From contig DKZL01000018.1 in the NCBI GenBank assembly GCA_002493635.1, positions 23,958 through 37,031 on the forward strand: a stretch of DNA of 13,074 bases. Reading direction: 5' to 3'. Positions within the stretch are counted from its first letter, which is position 1. Each line of letters starts with the position of its first letter. A model generated the notes under the pieces. The model saw nothing but the letters and a program-made list of their open reading frames with translations, was not told the origin of the DNA and did no database searches. The position numbers and the translations under genes are program-made. This stretch comes from Ruminococcaceae bacterium UBA7075. GTDB taxonomy: Bacteria; Bacillota; Clostridia; Oscillospirales; Acutalibacteraceae. Positions 1 through 7,175 of this stretch are shown here, piece by piece.

Positions 1-2216
1 TCATAGATGGAATTTGCAGTTTTTTCATCAACTCCTCGGCGTACACAGCCGTCAACCAAGACCTTGCCGCTCTCATCAACAAGACCGTGAATAAAAATCT
101 TTCTTTCCTGTTCCATTACGGTATGCTTTTTTTTGCTCATTGCACGGCGGACAATATCAGCTCGTCCAAGGCTGTAGCCTGCAAGAGTTCTGAAAATTTG
201 CATTACTTGTTCCTGATAGACTATACAACCGTAGGTCAGAGAAAGAATATCCTTTAGAAGAGGATGCTTATAACGGATATGAGAGGGATTATGACGGCAG
301 TCAATATAAGTGGGTATGCTGTCCATAGGTCCGGGACGATAGAGTGAAATTACGGCTACCAAGTCCTCAATGCCGTCAGGCTTAAGCTGAGTTATTACAT
401 TTCGCATACCCTGACTTTCAAACTGAAACACTCCTTCGGTGTTTCCCTTTGAAATCATCTCAAAAACTTTTTTATCGTCCTCTTTGACATCATCAGGACT
501 GTATTCTGGATGATTTTTGCGTATAATCTGTTCAGCGTCCTCAATTACCGTTAGATTGCGAAGTCCGAGAAAGTCCATTTTGAGCAGTCCGAGTTCTTCG
601 AGGGTAGTCATTGTAAATTGCGTTACCACATTATCATCATTTTTTGAAAGCGGAACATACTCATAAACGGGCTTGTCAGTAATTACCACTCCCGCAGCGT
701 GCATTGTAGCGTGGCGAGGCATTCCCTCAATACTCATTGCAATATCAAGGAGCCGTCTTGTCTGTTCGTCCTCATTATATCTCTTTTTGAGTTCATTGCT
801 GACCTTTAGTGCCTTTTCAATAGTAATATTAAGCTCCATCGGAACAAGCTTTGCAACAACATCGACCGCAGCATAAGGAATAGCAAGCGCCCTGCCAACA
901 TCACGGATTGCACCTCTCGCTGCCATTGTACCAAAGGAAATAATCTGTGCGACATGGTCTTCCCCGTATTTTCTGACAACATAGTCAATAACCTCTCCGC
1001 GTCTGTCCTTGCAAAAGTCAATATCAAAGTCAGGCATACTGACACGTTCGGGATTTAAAAAGCGTTCAAAAAGAAGATTGTATTTTATGGGATCAACGGC
1101 TGTTATTCCGATACAATAGGCGCAAAGCGAGCCTGCACCCGAGCCTCTGCCGGGACCTACCGGTATTCCGTTAGATTTTGCATACTGCACAAAATCATTG
1201 ACAATCAAATAGTAGTCTACAAATCCCATTGATGAAATTACGCCTATTTCATATTCAAGACGGTCAATTAAACTTTTATCGGGATTTTCTCCATAATGCT
1301 TATACAGTCCCTGATAACAGTTTCTTCTGAAATAGTCAAGGTGATTTTCATTATCCGGAACATCAAAACGAGGCAGCTTGCGAACACCAAACTCAAACTC
1401 AACGTTACATCTGTCAGCAATTAACTGAGTATTATCATACGCCTGAGGTATATCAGGAAAAAGCTGACGCATTTCTTCCTCGGTTTTCAGATAAAACTCG
1501 TCTGTCTGAAATTCCATTCGGTCATTATCATTTATAGTCCTGTTAGTCTGAATACAGAGCAAAATATTATGGATATTATGGTCATCTTTCTCAATATAAT
1601 GGCAGTCATTTGTTACAACCAAGCCAACTCCGATTTCATCGGCAATTCTTACAAGGTTTGGATTTATCCTCTTCTGCTCTTCAATTCCGTGATCCTGAAG
1701 CTCAATAAAAAAATTTTCTCTGCCAAAAAGGTCACGGTAATAAACAGCCTTTTCTTTGGCGGAATTATAGTCGCTATCGAGCAACTTTTGGGGAATTTCA
1801 CCTGCAAGACAGGCTGAAAGACATATTAACCCCTCATTATACTTTTCAAGCAATTCATCATCTATTCTCGGCTTTGAATAAAAGCCCTCAGTAAAGCCCA
1901 GAGATACAAGCTTGATCAGATTCTGATAGCCTGTGTTATTTTCACAAAGCAGCACCATATGATAGTAACGCTCATATGATGATGTTTTGTCAAAACGGGA
2001 ATGAGGCGCAACATAGACTTCACATCCGATAACAGGCTTTATACCTTCCTTTTTACAAGCTCTGTAAAAGTCAATTACTCCATACATCACACCGTGGTCT
2101 GTTATTGCAAGAGAAGTCATTCCCTTCTCCTTAGCAGCACGAGCAAGCCTGCTTATTCGGCACGCACCGTCAAGCAGGCTGTATTCAGTATGTAAATGTA
2201 AATGTGTAAAAGCCAT
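1..2216 (-). CDS. dnaE: DNA polymerase III alpha subunit DnaE, partial (C-terminus beyond window)
   Basis: Replicative/repair C-family DNA polymerase. 738 codons are visible from ATG at 2216; the reading frame runs off the left edge with no stop, so about one third of a typical ~1,150-residue protein is missing. The N-terminal PHP domain (about residues 3-210) begins with HLHLHTEYSLLDG. Candidate PHP metal ligands are present: H7, H9, D40-H41, E66, H86, C136, D204 and H206. The polymerase core contains PDFDIDF (catalytic D396 and D398) followed by CKDRRGEV, GPGRGSGAGS upstream of it, and the third catalytic Asp in KMDFLGLRN (D548). The start is fixed by an AGGTGAG ribosome site a few bases upstream. 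It is the last visible gene of the nusB-led operon, 24 bases after the acetyltransferase gene, with no terminator between them. The frame is clean throughout. The family call is very secure; whether it is the main replicase or accessory to a PolC elsewhere cannot be told from this window. Confidence 0.97.
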   Translation of the reverse strand, partial: MAFTHLHLHTEYSLLDGACRISRLARAAKEKGMTSLAITDHGVMYGVIDFYRACKKEGIKPVIGCEVYVAPHSRFDKTSSYERYYHMVLLCENNTGYQNLIKLVSLGFTEGFYSKPRIDDELLEKYNEGLICLSACLAGEIPQKLLDSDYNSAKEKAVYYRDLFGRENFFIELQDHGIEEQKRINPNLVRIADEIGVGLVVTNDCHYIEKDDHNIHNILLCIQTNRTINDNDRMEFQTDEFYLKTEEEMRQLFPDIPQAYDNTQLIADRCNVEFEFGVRKLPRFDVPDNENHLDYFRRNCYQGLYKHYGENPDKSLIDRLEYEIGVISSMGFVDYYLIVNDFVQYAKSNGIPVGPGRGSGAGSLCAYCIGITAVDPIKYNLLFERFLNPERVSMPDFDIDFCKDRRGEVIDYVVRKYGEDHVAQIISFGTMAARGAIRDVGRALAIPYAAVDVVAKLVPMELNITIEKALKVSNELKKRYNEDEQTRRLLDIAMSIEGMPRHATMHAAGVVITDKPVYEYVPLSKNDDNVVTQFTMTTLEELGLLKMDFLGLRNLTVIEDAEQIIRKNHPEYSPDDVKEDDKKVFEMISKGNTEGVFQFESQGMRNVITQLKPDGIEDLVAVISLYRPGPMDSIPTYIDCRHNPSHIRYKHPLLKDILSLTYGCIVYQEQVMQIFRTLAGYSLGRADIVRRAMSKKKHTVMEQERKIFIHGLVDESGKVLVDGCVRRGVDEKTANSIY

Positions 2217-2240
2217 TTTACTCACCTGATATTTATAATT

Positions 2241-3023
2241 TTAACATTTCAGTAATTTATTTACATATTCCGTGCTTTTTGCCGTAATCTCAACCCAAGC
2301 AGGATAAAATCCACATTTTATCGCATTATTAACCGATTTTATATTAGACCATGCCGCACAGTAAAATGGTACTTTGCCGACCTTTAAAATCTCAAGAGCA
2401 AGTTGACTTGTCAAGGCAGATGCAATTCCCTTTCGCCTGTATTCAGGCAGAACATCAACACCAATCTGATACATTGATTCACAGTCATCCGAGCAGGCAG
2501 CAAGTCCGACAAGCTTTCCGTTGTCATAAGCTCCTATCCCAATAATATCGTGTTTGCTGTTTTCGCTTGTGAGTGCATTGCTCCAGCTTGGTGAATAAAT
2601 ACCGATAAAATCAGCATTATGTAAAACCAGTGTTTCATAATTACAAGTAAGCACCCTTAATTTTTCAACATCAGGCAGAAAGTACTCTGCCATATGGCAA
2701 ACACGAAAATTGCTTTTTTGCAGCTCCTCATCAAGTTCAAGCAAATTAGGCGTTTCAAAGCAACGAAATACAGAGTATTTATCAATATATTTACTCACAA
2801 TATCTTTAAATCCACTGCTAACAGACGCAACAACATTATTACCGTATGAAACTAAATCACAATCAAATGGCAAAGCAAGGTCAAGGTATCGTCTTGCGTT
2901 TTTATTCTTTTTGGAGATCACAACAACATTTTCATTCTTTAAAAAATCATCAGGACAGCAATTACAATCAACAGCCGACTGCTTTAAAGCAATATCTAAA
3001 ATTTCCTTATTCGTCATAATCAT
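2241..3023 (-). CDS. GNAT-family N-acetyltransferase
   Basis: Predicted acetyl-CoA-dependent N-acetyltransferase of 260 residues; substrate unknown. The C-terminal half (about residues 130-250) is a GNAT fold. A beta-strand YQIGVDVLP is followed by RRKGIA (residues 196-201), the acetyl-CoA pyrophosphate-binding motif A, then the helix SALTSQLALEIL. Near the end, AAWSNIKSVNNAIKCGF matches the usual 'N..S...a...GF' motif B. The N-terminal ~125 residues are less recognisable and probably form a second, degenerate half as in longer clostridial GNAT proteins. The protein is cysteine-rich (about 12 Cys), including CNCC at residues 20-23. The start overlaps the xseA stop by one base (TAATG), implying translational coupling. 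An in-frame ATG two codons later (3017) has better spacing from the GAGG sequence, so the true start could be either. It probably rides in the nusB-dnaE operon. The family call is firm; the function is not inferable. Confidence 0.85.
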   Translation of the reverse strand: MIMTNKEILDIALKQSAVDCNCCPDDFLKNENVVVISKKNKNARRYLDLALPFDCDLVSYGNNVVASVSSGFKDIVSKYIDKYSVFRCFETPNLLELDEELQKSNFRVCHMAEYFLPDVEKLRVLTCNYETLVLHNADFIGIYSPSWSNALTSENSKHDIIGIGAYDNGKLVGLAACSDDCESMYQIGVDVLPEYRRKGIASALTSQLALEILKVGKVPFYCAAWSNIKSVNNAIKCGFYPAWVEITAKSTEYVNKLLKC

Positions 3024-4249
3024 TATTCCTCACCGAAGTTATTTATATATTTAGCTGAAATTTTTCCATCTGAAAATTCTATTGAAAATTCATCATCTAC
3101 TGAAAGCTGATTTTTTGACGAAACAACCTGTCCGTCTTTTTCTGCAATTGCATATCCTCTTGAAAGCACTGAAACAGGATTTAAAGATTCAAGCTTTGCC
3201 GCTGATGTTCTTATGCTGTTGTCAGTTTTATTGATTGTATCTGCTATAAATGCTTCAGCTTTATTGCTAAGAACAGAAAGCTGCTGCTCATATTTATCTA
3301 TTTTGCTTTGCGGCGAAACAAGAGACAATCTTCTGCGAAAATCTGTTACTAAATTACCGTATCTTTTTAGTTGGGCATCCGTCATAGATGAAATGTATTG
3401 CAGCTGCGAATTATAAAACGACATAAGCTCGTCCTTATCCGGCACGGCAAGCTCAGCACCTGCCGACGGAGTGGGAGCACGCAAATCAGAGACGAAGTCA
3501 CAAATTGTAAAGTCGGTTTCATGACCGACAGCAGAAATCACGGGGATTTTGCAGTCATAGATTGCACAGGCAAGCTCTTCGCTGTTAAAAGCCCACAAAT
3601 CTTCAATCGAACCGCCTCCCCTGCCGATTATAATTACATCACAGGCATTATATTCGTCAAGCTTTCTGACAGCTTCCGTAAGCTGAGCAGGAGCACTTTC
3701 ACCTTGTACAAGGACAGGACACATAACTATGTCTGCACAGGGATAACGGCGTGATAAAATATTGCGGATATCCTGAACAGCCGCACCGGTAGGCGATGTT
3801 ATAACACCAATAGTTTTAGGAAATTTAGGTATTGGCTTTTTATGCGCATTGTCAAAAAATCCTTTTTCGGCGAGCTTGTTTTTAAGCTGTTCAAAGGCTA
3901 TTGTCAGTGCTCCGACACCGTCCGGCTGAATATCCTCAATATACAGCTGATACTGACCGTTAGGTTCATATACTGCAATTCTTCCTCGGCAAATAACCTT
4001 CATTCCGTCCTGCGGCTGAAACCGCAGATTTCTTGCGTTGCCTGCAAACATCACGGCACGGATTACAGACTTTTCATCCTTTAGCGAAAGATATATGTGT
4101 CCGCTTCTGTAATGGTTTGTCAGATTAGAAATTTCTCCTGTCAAAAATACAAAATTAAGTCTTGGATCATTCTCTATAATGGATTTAATATAAAAATTCA
4201 GTTGTGAAACACTTAAAACCTTAGGTTTAGTAAATTCAGGTGTGTACAT
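3023..4249 (-). CDS. xseA: Exodeoxyribonuclease VII large subunit
   Basis: Catalytic large subunit of exonuclease VII, which degrades single-stranded DNA from both ends into acid-soluble oligonucleotides in repair and recombination. From ATG at 4249 the protein has 408 residues, a normal length. The N-terminal OB-fold (about 10-112) binds single-stranded DNA, with LSVSQLNFYIK, GEISNL and YRSGHIYLSLKD. The catalytic domain follows: IGVITSPTGAAVQDI (147-161), GRGGGSIEDLWAFN (209-222) and GHETDFT (242-248), then the LRAPTPSAGAE segment. The C-terminal ~130 residues are helical and coiled-coil-like, where the small subunit normally docks. A TTG at 4270 also opens the frame, but ATG 4249 sits 7 bases after AGGAAG and is preferred. 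It overlaps the upstream Kae1-like gene by 14 bases. The partner xseB, normally adjacent, is not present here. Confidence 0.96.
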   Translation of the reverse strand: MYTPEFTKPKVLSVSQLNFYIKSIIENDPRLNFVFLTGEISNLTNHYRSGHIYLSLKDEKSVIRAVMFAGNARNLRFQPQDGMKVICRGRIAVYEPNGQYQLYIEDIQPDGVGALTIAFEQLKNKLAEKGFFDNAHKKPIPKFPKTIGVITSPTGAAVQDIRNILSRRYPCADIVMCPVLVQGESAPAQLTEAVRKLDEYNACDVIIIGRGGGSIEDLWAFNSEELACAIYDCKIPVISAVGHETDFTICDFVSDLRAPTPSAGAELAVPDKDELMSFYNSQLQYISSMTDAQLKRYGNLVTDFRRRLSLVSPQSKIDKYEQQLSVLSNKAEAFIADTINKTDNSIRTSAAKLESLNPVSVLSRGYAIAEKDGQVVSSKNQLSVDDEFSIEFSDGKISAKYINNFGEE

Positions 4250-5180
4250 CGTTAAACTTCCTGTATGCAAGATATGCTATTCCTGCCGCATTATCGGTTG
4301 AATAAGCAGGAGGAGCAAAAACTGCATTATATTTTTGTGTAAATTCATTTTTTATTATTGTATTGGACATTACACCGCCTGCATAGATAAGCGGCAAATC
4401 CCCATACTTTTCAAGTAATTTATCGGTCATCATACTAAGCGACTGCTCGATACACTTTAAACAGTAGGCTGCAACATATTCAGACGATTTACCGCTGTCA
4501 ATCAGCTTTTTGCATTGATTTTCAACACCGCTCAGACAACAGTCCAAACCTTTTAATGTCGGATGCACTTTGATTTTTTCGGTATTTTTCAGAGCAAGCT
4601 TTTCAAGCTCCGCACCACACGGGAATGAGAGCCCGAGCATAATCCCTACACGGTCAACAGCCTGTCCTGCGTGCAAATCGAGTGATTTTGCAACAAGCTC
4701 CAGACTGAAGCCTCTTTCATATCCTTTTGCAAGAACAGCCTCGGTTGTTCCTCCGCTTACATGAAAAGCAAGAAAATCTTTACTGAACAAATCATCACGC
4801 TTTGAAGAAAAAAGTGCAGCTGAAATATGCCCCTCCTGATGTGAAAAGCGGGCAATCGGCACTTTTAAAGCAGAAGATAAAATATTAGCCGTGTTTTCTC
4901 CGACGGTAAAACACGGCATATAGGAGCCGTCAGCAGGACGAGGTTTTGAAGATACTCCAATCATTTTAAGTTCGCTTAAGTCTATATCTTTTACAAGTTC
5001 TGAAAAAAGCAAATGAAGCTGTTGTGTATGATGAAATACAGCGTCGCTCTGACGAAGTCCGAGTTGACCTTCCTTGACAGGCAAAAGCTTTTTTTGCTGA
5101 AGCATAGTTCCTGTACTGCTGTCAAAGATTGCAGTTGAGGTCGTATAGTTTGATGTATCAATTCCAAGAAAAAGGCTCAT
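4236..5180 (-). CDS. Kae1/TsaD-like ATPase-fold protein (paralogue, M22 family)
   Basis: A 314-residue member of the ASKHA/Kae1-TsaD family, historically called O-sialoglycoprotein endopeptidase. Visible motifs are LGIDTSNYTTSTAIF (residues 5-19, first phosphate loop), HQEGH (114-118, the HxxxH metal site of TsaD), SGGTT (142-146), AGQAVDRVG (171-179), AGGVMSN (267-273) and STDNAAG (294-300). These show that the nucleotide- and metal-binding architecture is retained. It differs from canonical TsaD: the usual TS-CDDT signature is replaced by TSNYTT, SG-KTA is replaced by SGVENQ, and the protein is shorter (about 335-340 is usual). Known TsaD makes the tRNA t6A modification with TsaB and TsaE, neither of which is here. 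I therefore call it a paralogue, not tsaD. It starts within the nusB stop (ATGA overlap) and runs 14 bases into xseA, so it is translationally coupled in a housekeeping operon. Its biochemical role is unknown. Confidence 0.85.
   Translation of the reverse strand: MSLFLGIDTSNYTTSTAIFDSSTGTMLQQKKLLPVKEGQLGLRQSDAVFHHTQQLHLLFSELVKDIDLSELKMIGVSSKPRPADGSYMPCFTVGENTANILSSALKVPIARFSHQEGHISAALFSSKRDDLFSKDFLAFHVSGGTTEAVLAKGYERGFSLELVAKSLDLHAGQAVDRVGIMLGLSFPCGAELEKLALKNTEKIKVHPTLKGLDCCLSGVENQCKKLIDSGKSSEYVAAYCLKCIEQSLSMMTDKLLEKYGDLPLIYAGGVMSNTIIKNEFTQKYNAVFAPPAYSTDNAAGIAYLAYRKFNDVHT
4257..4262 (-). promoter_or_regulatory. Ribosome binding site of xseA
   Basis: AGGAAG lies 7 bases before ATG 4249, inside the end of the upstream Kae1-like gene. 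It decides the xseA start, because the alternative TTG at 4270 lies upstream of this site and would be translated through it. Confidence 0.7.
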
Positions 5181-5620
5181 TCTGTTTTCTCAGCCTCAAT
5201 ATCACGCACAAATGCTCCTAAAACTCCGTTTACAAACTTGCTTTCATCTATTGAATACTTCTTAGAAAGCTCAACAGCCTCATTAATTGAAACATTCTGA
5301 GGTATGCTGTCAAGGTATTTAATCTCGTATATTGCAAGGCGAAGAATTGCAAGAGACGGCTTTGAAATTCTTGAAACCGACCATCCGTTTTTAAGATATT
5401 TTGAGATAATCTCATCAATCTCGCTCAATTTGCTCTCAATGGCGGTTACAACAGCCTGAGCATAGCCGCAAATTCCTCCGTTATAAAGCTCGGCATTATC
5501 CTCGATTGTTTCTTCAAAGGGTTCATCATCAAATGATTTTGAAAACAAAAGCATAAATGCCTGCTCTCTTGCTTCGCTTCGTGTGAATTTAACATTTTCA
5601 TTGTTCTGCTCATAACTCAT
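5177..5620 (-). CDS. nusB: Transcription antitermination factor NusB
   Basis: NusB, an all-helical RNA-binding protein that pairs with S10 (NusE) on boxA RNA to prevent premature termination, mainly in rRNA operons. It has 147 residues, slightly longer than the usual ~135-140 because of a ~12-residue charged N-terminal extension. Diagnostic segments are SEAREQAFMLLFSKSF at the start, the central LSEIDEIISKYLKNGWSVSRI, ILRLAIYEIKYLD, and VSINEAVELSKKYS..ESKFVNGVLGAF at the C-terminus. The ATG at 5620 is only weakly preceded by a purine-rich GTTGG sequence, so the ribosome site is poor. It is the first gene of the left operon, directly behind an extended -10 promoter with a leader of about 28 bases, and overlaps the next gene by four bases (ATGA). 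Confidence 0.96.
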   Translation of the reverse strand: MSYEQNNENVKFTRSEAREQAFMLLFSKSFDDEPFEETIEDNAELYNGGICGYAQAVVTAIESKLSEIDEIISKYLKNGWSVSRISKPSLAILRLAIYEIKYLDSIPQNVSINEAVELSKKYSIDESKFVNGVLGAFVRDIEAEKTE

Positions 5621-5654
5621 AATTATACCAACTTTTCAAAGTATTTACAGAATA

Positions 5655-5683
5655 ATTATAGCACAGCACGTTGAAAATGTAAA
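5655..5683 (-). promoter_or_regulatory. Sigma-A promoter of the nusB-xseA-dnaE operon
   Basis: On the minus strand, -35 TTTACA (5683-5678, one mismatch to TTGACA) is separated by exactly 17 bases from a perfect -10 TATAAT (5660-5655). The spacer ends in TGC, giving an extended -10 TGnTATAAT. The predicted start near 5648 leaves a short leader of about 28 bases before the nusB ATG. The -35 box lies just downstream of the spoIIIAH stop codon (5690-5692). No hairpin terminator is visible in between. Confidence 0.78.
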
Positions 5684-5689
5684 CAAATA

Positions 5690-6238
5690 TTATGCACCGA
5701 CAATGGAAATATCCTCATAATCAACCTTATAATGAGAAACAACAGCGTCATCAATTACAAGTGCCGCCGTATCATTCAGTTCTCCGTCAGGAACAATTAC
5801 AGTAACACCCTCATCGCTTATGTAACACAGGCACTCTGAAAAGCCTTTCGCCTTTATAATGCTCTCAATACTGTCCTGAATTGTAAAATTGCGAATAACA
5901 GCTTCTACATTTTTCTGAGCCTCGCTTTTTTCCTCATCACCAGCATTTTCAAGATCAAATACCTTTTCTGCATCGTCAATTATTGTATCCTGAGTTTCTT
6001 TTCGCTTGTTGCGTTCATCAGCAAAATAGCTTTGCTGCTCCTTGGAAAGCGCCATAGTCTGCACAGCTTCATCATCACTTGCTGTACTGCCTACCGTTGC
6101 GCTTACATATGACGCAGCTCCAAGTTCTTTGCTTGTTACTCCCGTGCCGGAATTGCCAAACTGCCAATTCACATAAACTGCGGCGCCAAGTGCCAAAACC
6201 AATGCTGCCAATACAATATACTTTTTTTGAAATTTCAT
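5690..6238 (-). CDS. spoIIIAH: Stage III sporulation protein AH
   Basis: Mother-cell component of the SpoIIIA-SpoIIQ channel; in Bacillus subtilis its extracellular domain contacts forespore SpoIIQ across the septum. From ATG 6238 it has 182 residues: a short basic N-terminus (MKFQKK), a single membrane segment at about 7-23, a low-complexity Ser/Ala/Thr-rich linker (about 30-62), then a charged helix (about 66-118) and a ring-building-motif (YscJ/FliF-like) fold ending in YEDISIVGA. This is the classic SpoIIIAH layout. An upstream in-frame ATG at 6277 would add 13 residues (MYYKIIRIKVGSI) overlapping spoIIIAG by 25 bases. ATG 6238 gives an N-terminus like that of other family members and is preferred. 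It is the last gene of the operon; the next gene (nusB) has its own promoter. Confidence 0.92.
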   Translation of the reverse strand: MKFQKKYIVLAALVLALGAAVYVNWQFGNSGTGVTSKELGAASYVSATVGSTASDDEAVQTMALSKEQQSYFADERNKRKETQDTIIDDAEKVFDLENAGDEEKSEAQKNVEAVIRNFTIQDSIESIIKAKGFSECLCYISDEGVTVIVPDGELNDTAALVIDDAVVSHYKVDYEDISIVGA

Positions 6239-6252
6239 AATACTACCGACCT

Positions 6253-6699
6253 TTATTCTGATAATTTTGTAATACATACTTTTGCCGTTGATATGTCAAG
6301 CGCCTTAGTAACTGCGTCACTGATTCGCTCAACCACAACAGGATCGTCACCGCCTTCACACACAACAAGAACACCTCTGATGTGCGGTTCAATTTCCTTT
6401 GTTTTTGTGGTACTGTCATCAAGATATACATACTCAACGGAATTTTCCATTGTCAAAAGCACCTTGGTCTGTCCTGCACCCTTGATTTGAGAAATCACGT
6501 TTTGAAGATCACTTTCAATCTCTGTGCTGTATGTTGTGACAGAAAATTCCTCCTCAGGTTTTGCTTTTCCGACATCAAAATCCACATAGGTTGATAAAAA
6601 TATCAGAGCAATACCCACAATACCTGCAATTATAATCACCTTCCTGATTTTATCGTTTGAAATCATTTGTTTTAACTTATCACTTGCTTTGTTCTCCAT
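6253..6699 (-). CDS. spoIIIAG: Stage III sporulation protein AG
   Basis: Ring-forming mother-cell component of the SpoIIIA channel. 148 residues: cytoplasmic N-terminus (1-18), one membrane segment (about 19-37, VIIIAGIVGIALIFLST), then a ring-building domain (about 56-146). The domain includes IKGAGQTKVLLTME (72-85) and the family hallmark IRGVLVVCEGGDDP (107-120), followed by the helix VERISDAVTKAL and strand AKVCITKLSE. ATG 6699 follows GGAG by 5 bases; this ribosome site overlaps the spoIIIAF stop. The protein is markedly shorter than the ~229-residue B. subtilis protein. The missing part is the long insertion between the first strand and the IRGVLVV strand, here only about 20 residues. 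The identity is secure from the IRGVLVV motif and gene order. Confidence 0.95.
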   Translation of the reverse strand: MENKASDKLKQMISNDKIRKVIIIAGIVGIALIFLSTYVDFDVGKAKPEEEFSVTTYSTEIESDLQNVISQIKGAGQTKVLLTMENSVEYVYLDDSTTKTKEIEPHIRGVLVVCEGGDDPVVVERISDAVTKALDISTAKVCITKLSE

Positions 6700-6701
6700 A
6701 T

Positions 6702-7175
6702 TTACTCCGTAACCACATTTGGATTTATTCCAAAGTTATCTTTTATTATTTCCTGTATACGCTGACTGTGTCCTGAATTTTCTTTATTAATATATATGCT
6801 GACTGATGAAATGATTATGCGATTCTCGTCCTCATTTGCAAGAATTATTTTGCAGGAGTTTATACTGATTCCGTTTTGCAGAAGAATATCCTTTGCACTG
6901 ATTTCAAGATTTGTCTGCGTCTGCTTCAAAACCTCATTGCTGTAAGCCTCATCATTGCTTGATATTATGCTGTCTGATGTTTCATATTCTGACAAATTGA
7001 CATCAACAGACGAAAATGCCGACATCACAGGAGAAATCAGTGAACAGACAATGAACGCACCAAGAACAAGATTGACAATCTTCTTAGTACTGCCGTCAGT
7101 GATAAAAGTTGAAATAAGTGTACATATAAGTGAAGCCGCACATATGACAATCACAACAGAAAATAAACTCTTCAT
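6702..7175 (-). CDS. spoIIIAF: Stage III sporulation protein AF
   Basis: Membrane component of the SpoIIIA channel. From ATG 7175 it has 157 residues: two membrane segments (about 4-25 and 33-53, containing KKIVNLVLGAFIVCSLISPV), a Ser/Asp/Glu-rich linker (about 55-80), and a soluble C-terminal ring-building-like domain (about 80-157) with RIIISSVSIYINKE and IIKDNFGINPNVV. The start is chosen because ATG 7175 forms an ATGA overlap with the spoIIIAE stop and follows AGGAAAGGGAAC. An upstream in-frame ATG at 7238 would add a 21-residue Asn/Cys-rich tail unlike the family. Confidence 0.92.
   Translation of the reverse strand: MKSLFSVVIVICAASLICTLISTFITDGSTKKIVNLVLGAFIVCSLISPVMSAFSSVDVNLSEYETSDSIISSNDEAYSNEVLKQTQTNLEISAKDILLQNGISINSCKIILANEDENRIIISSVSIYINKENSGHSQRIQEIIKDNFGINPNVVTE

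Noticed and set aside
2710..3754. Plus-strand open frames of 114 and 118 residues over the GNAT gene and xseA
   Set aside because: The Ser/Phe-rich, low-complexity translations arise from reading the complement of real genes. No motif or ribosome site supports them.
4236..5180. Calling this gene tsaD
   Set aside because: The diagnostic TsaD N-terminal and SG-KTA motifs differ, and no tsaB or tsaE is nearby, so only a Kae1-like family call is justified.
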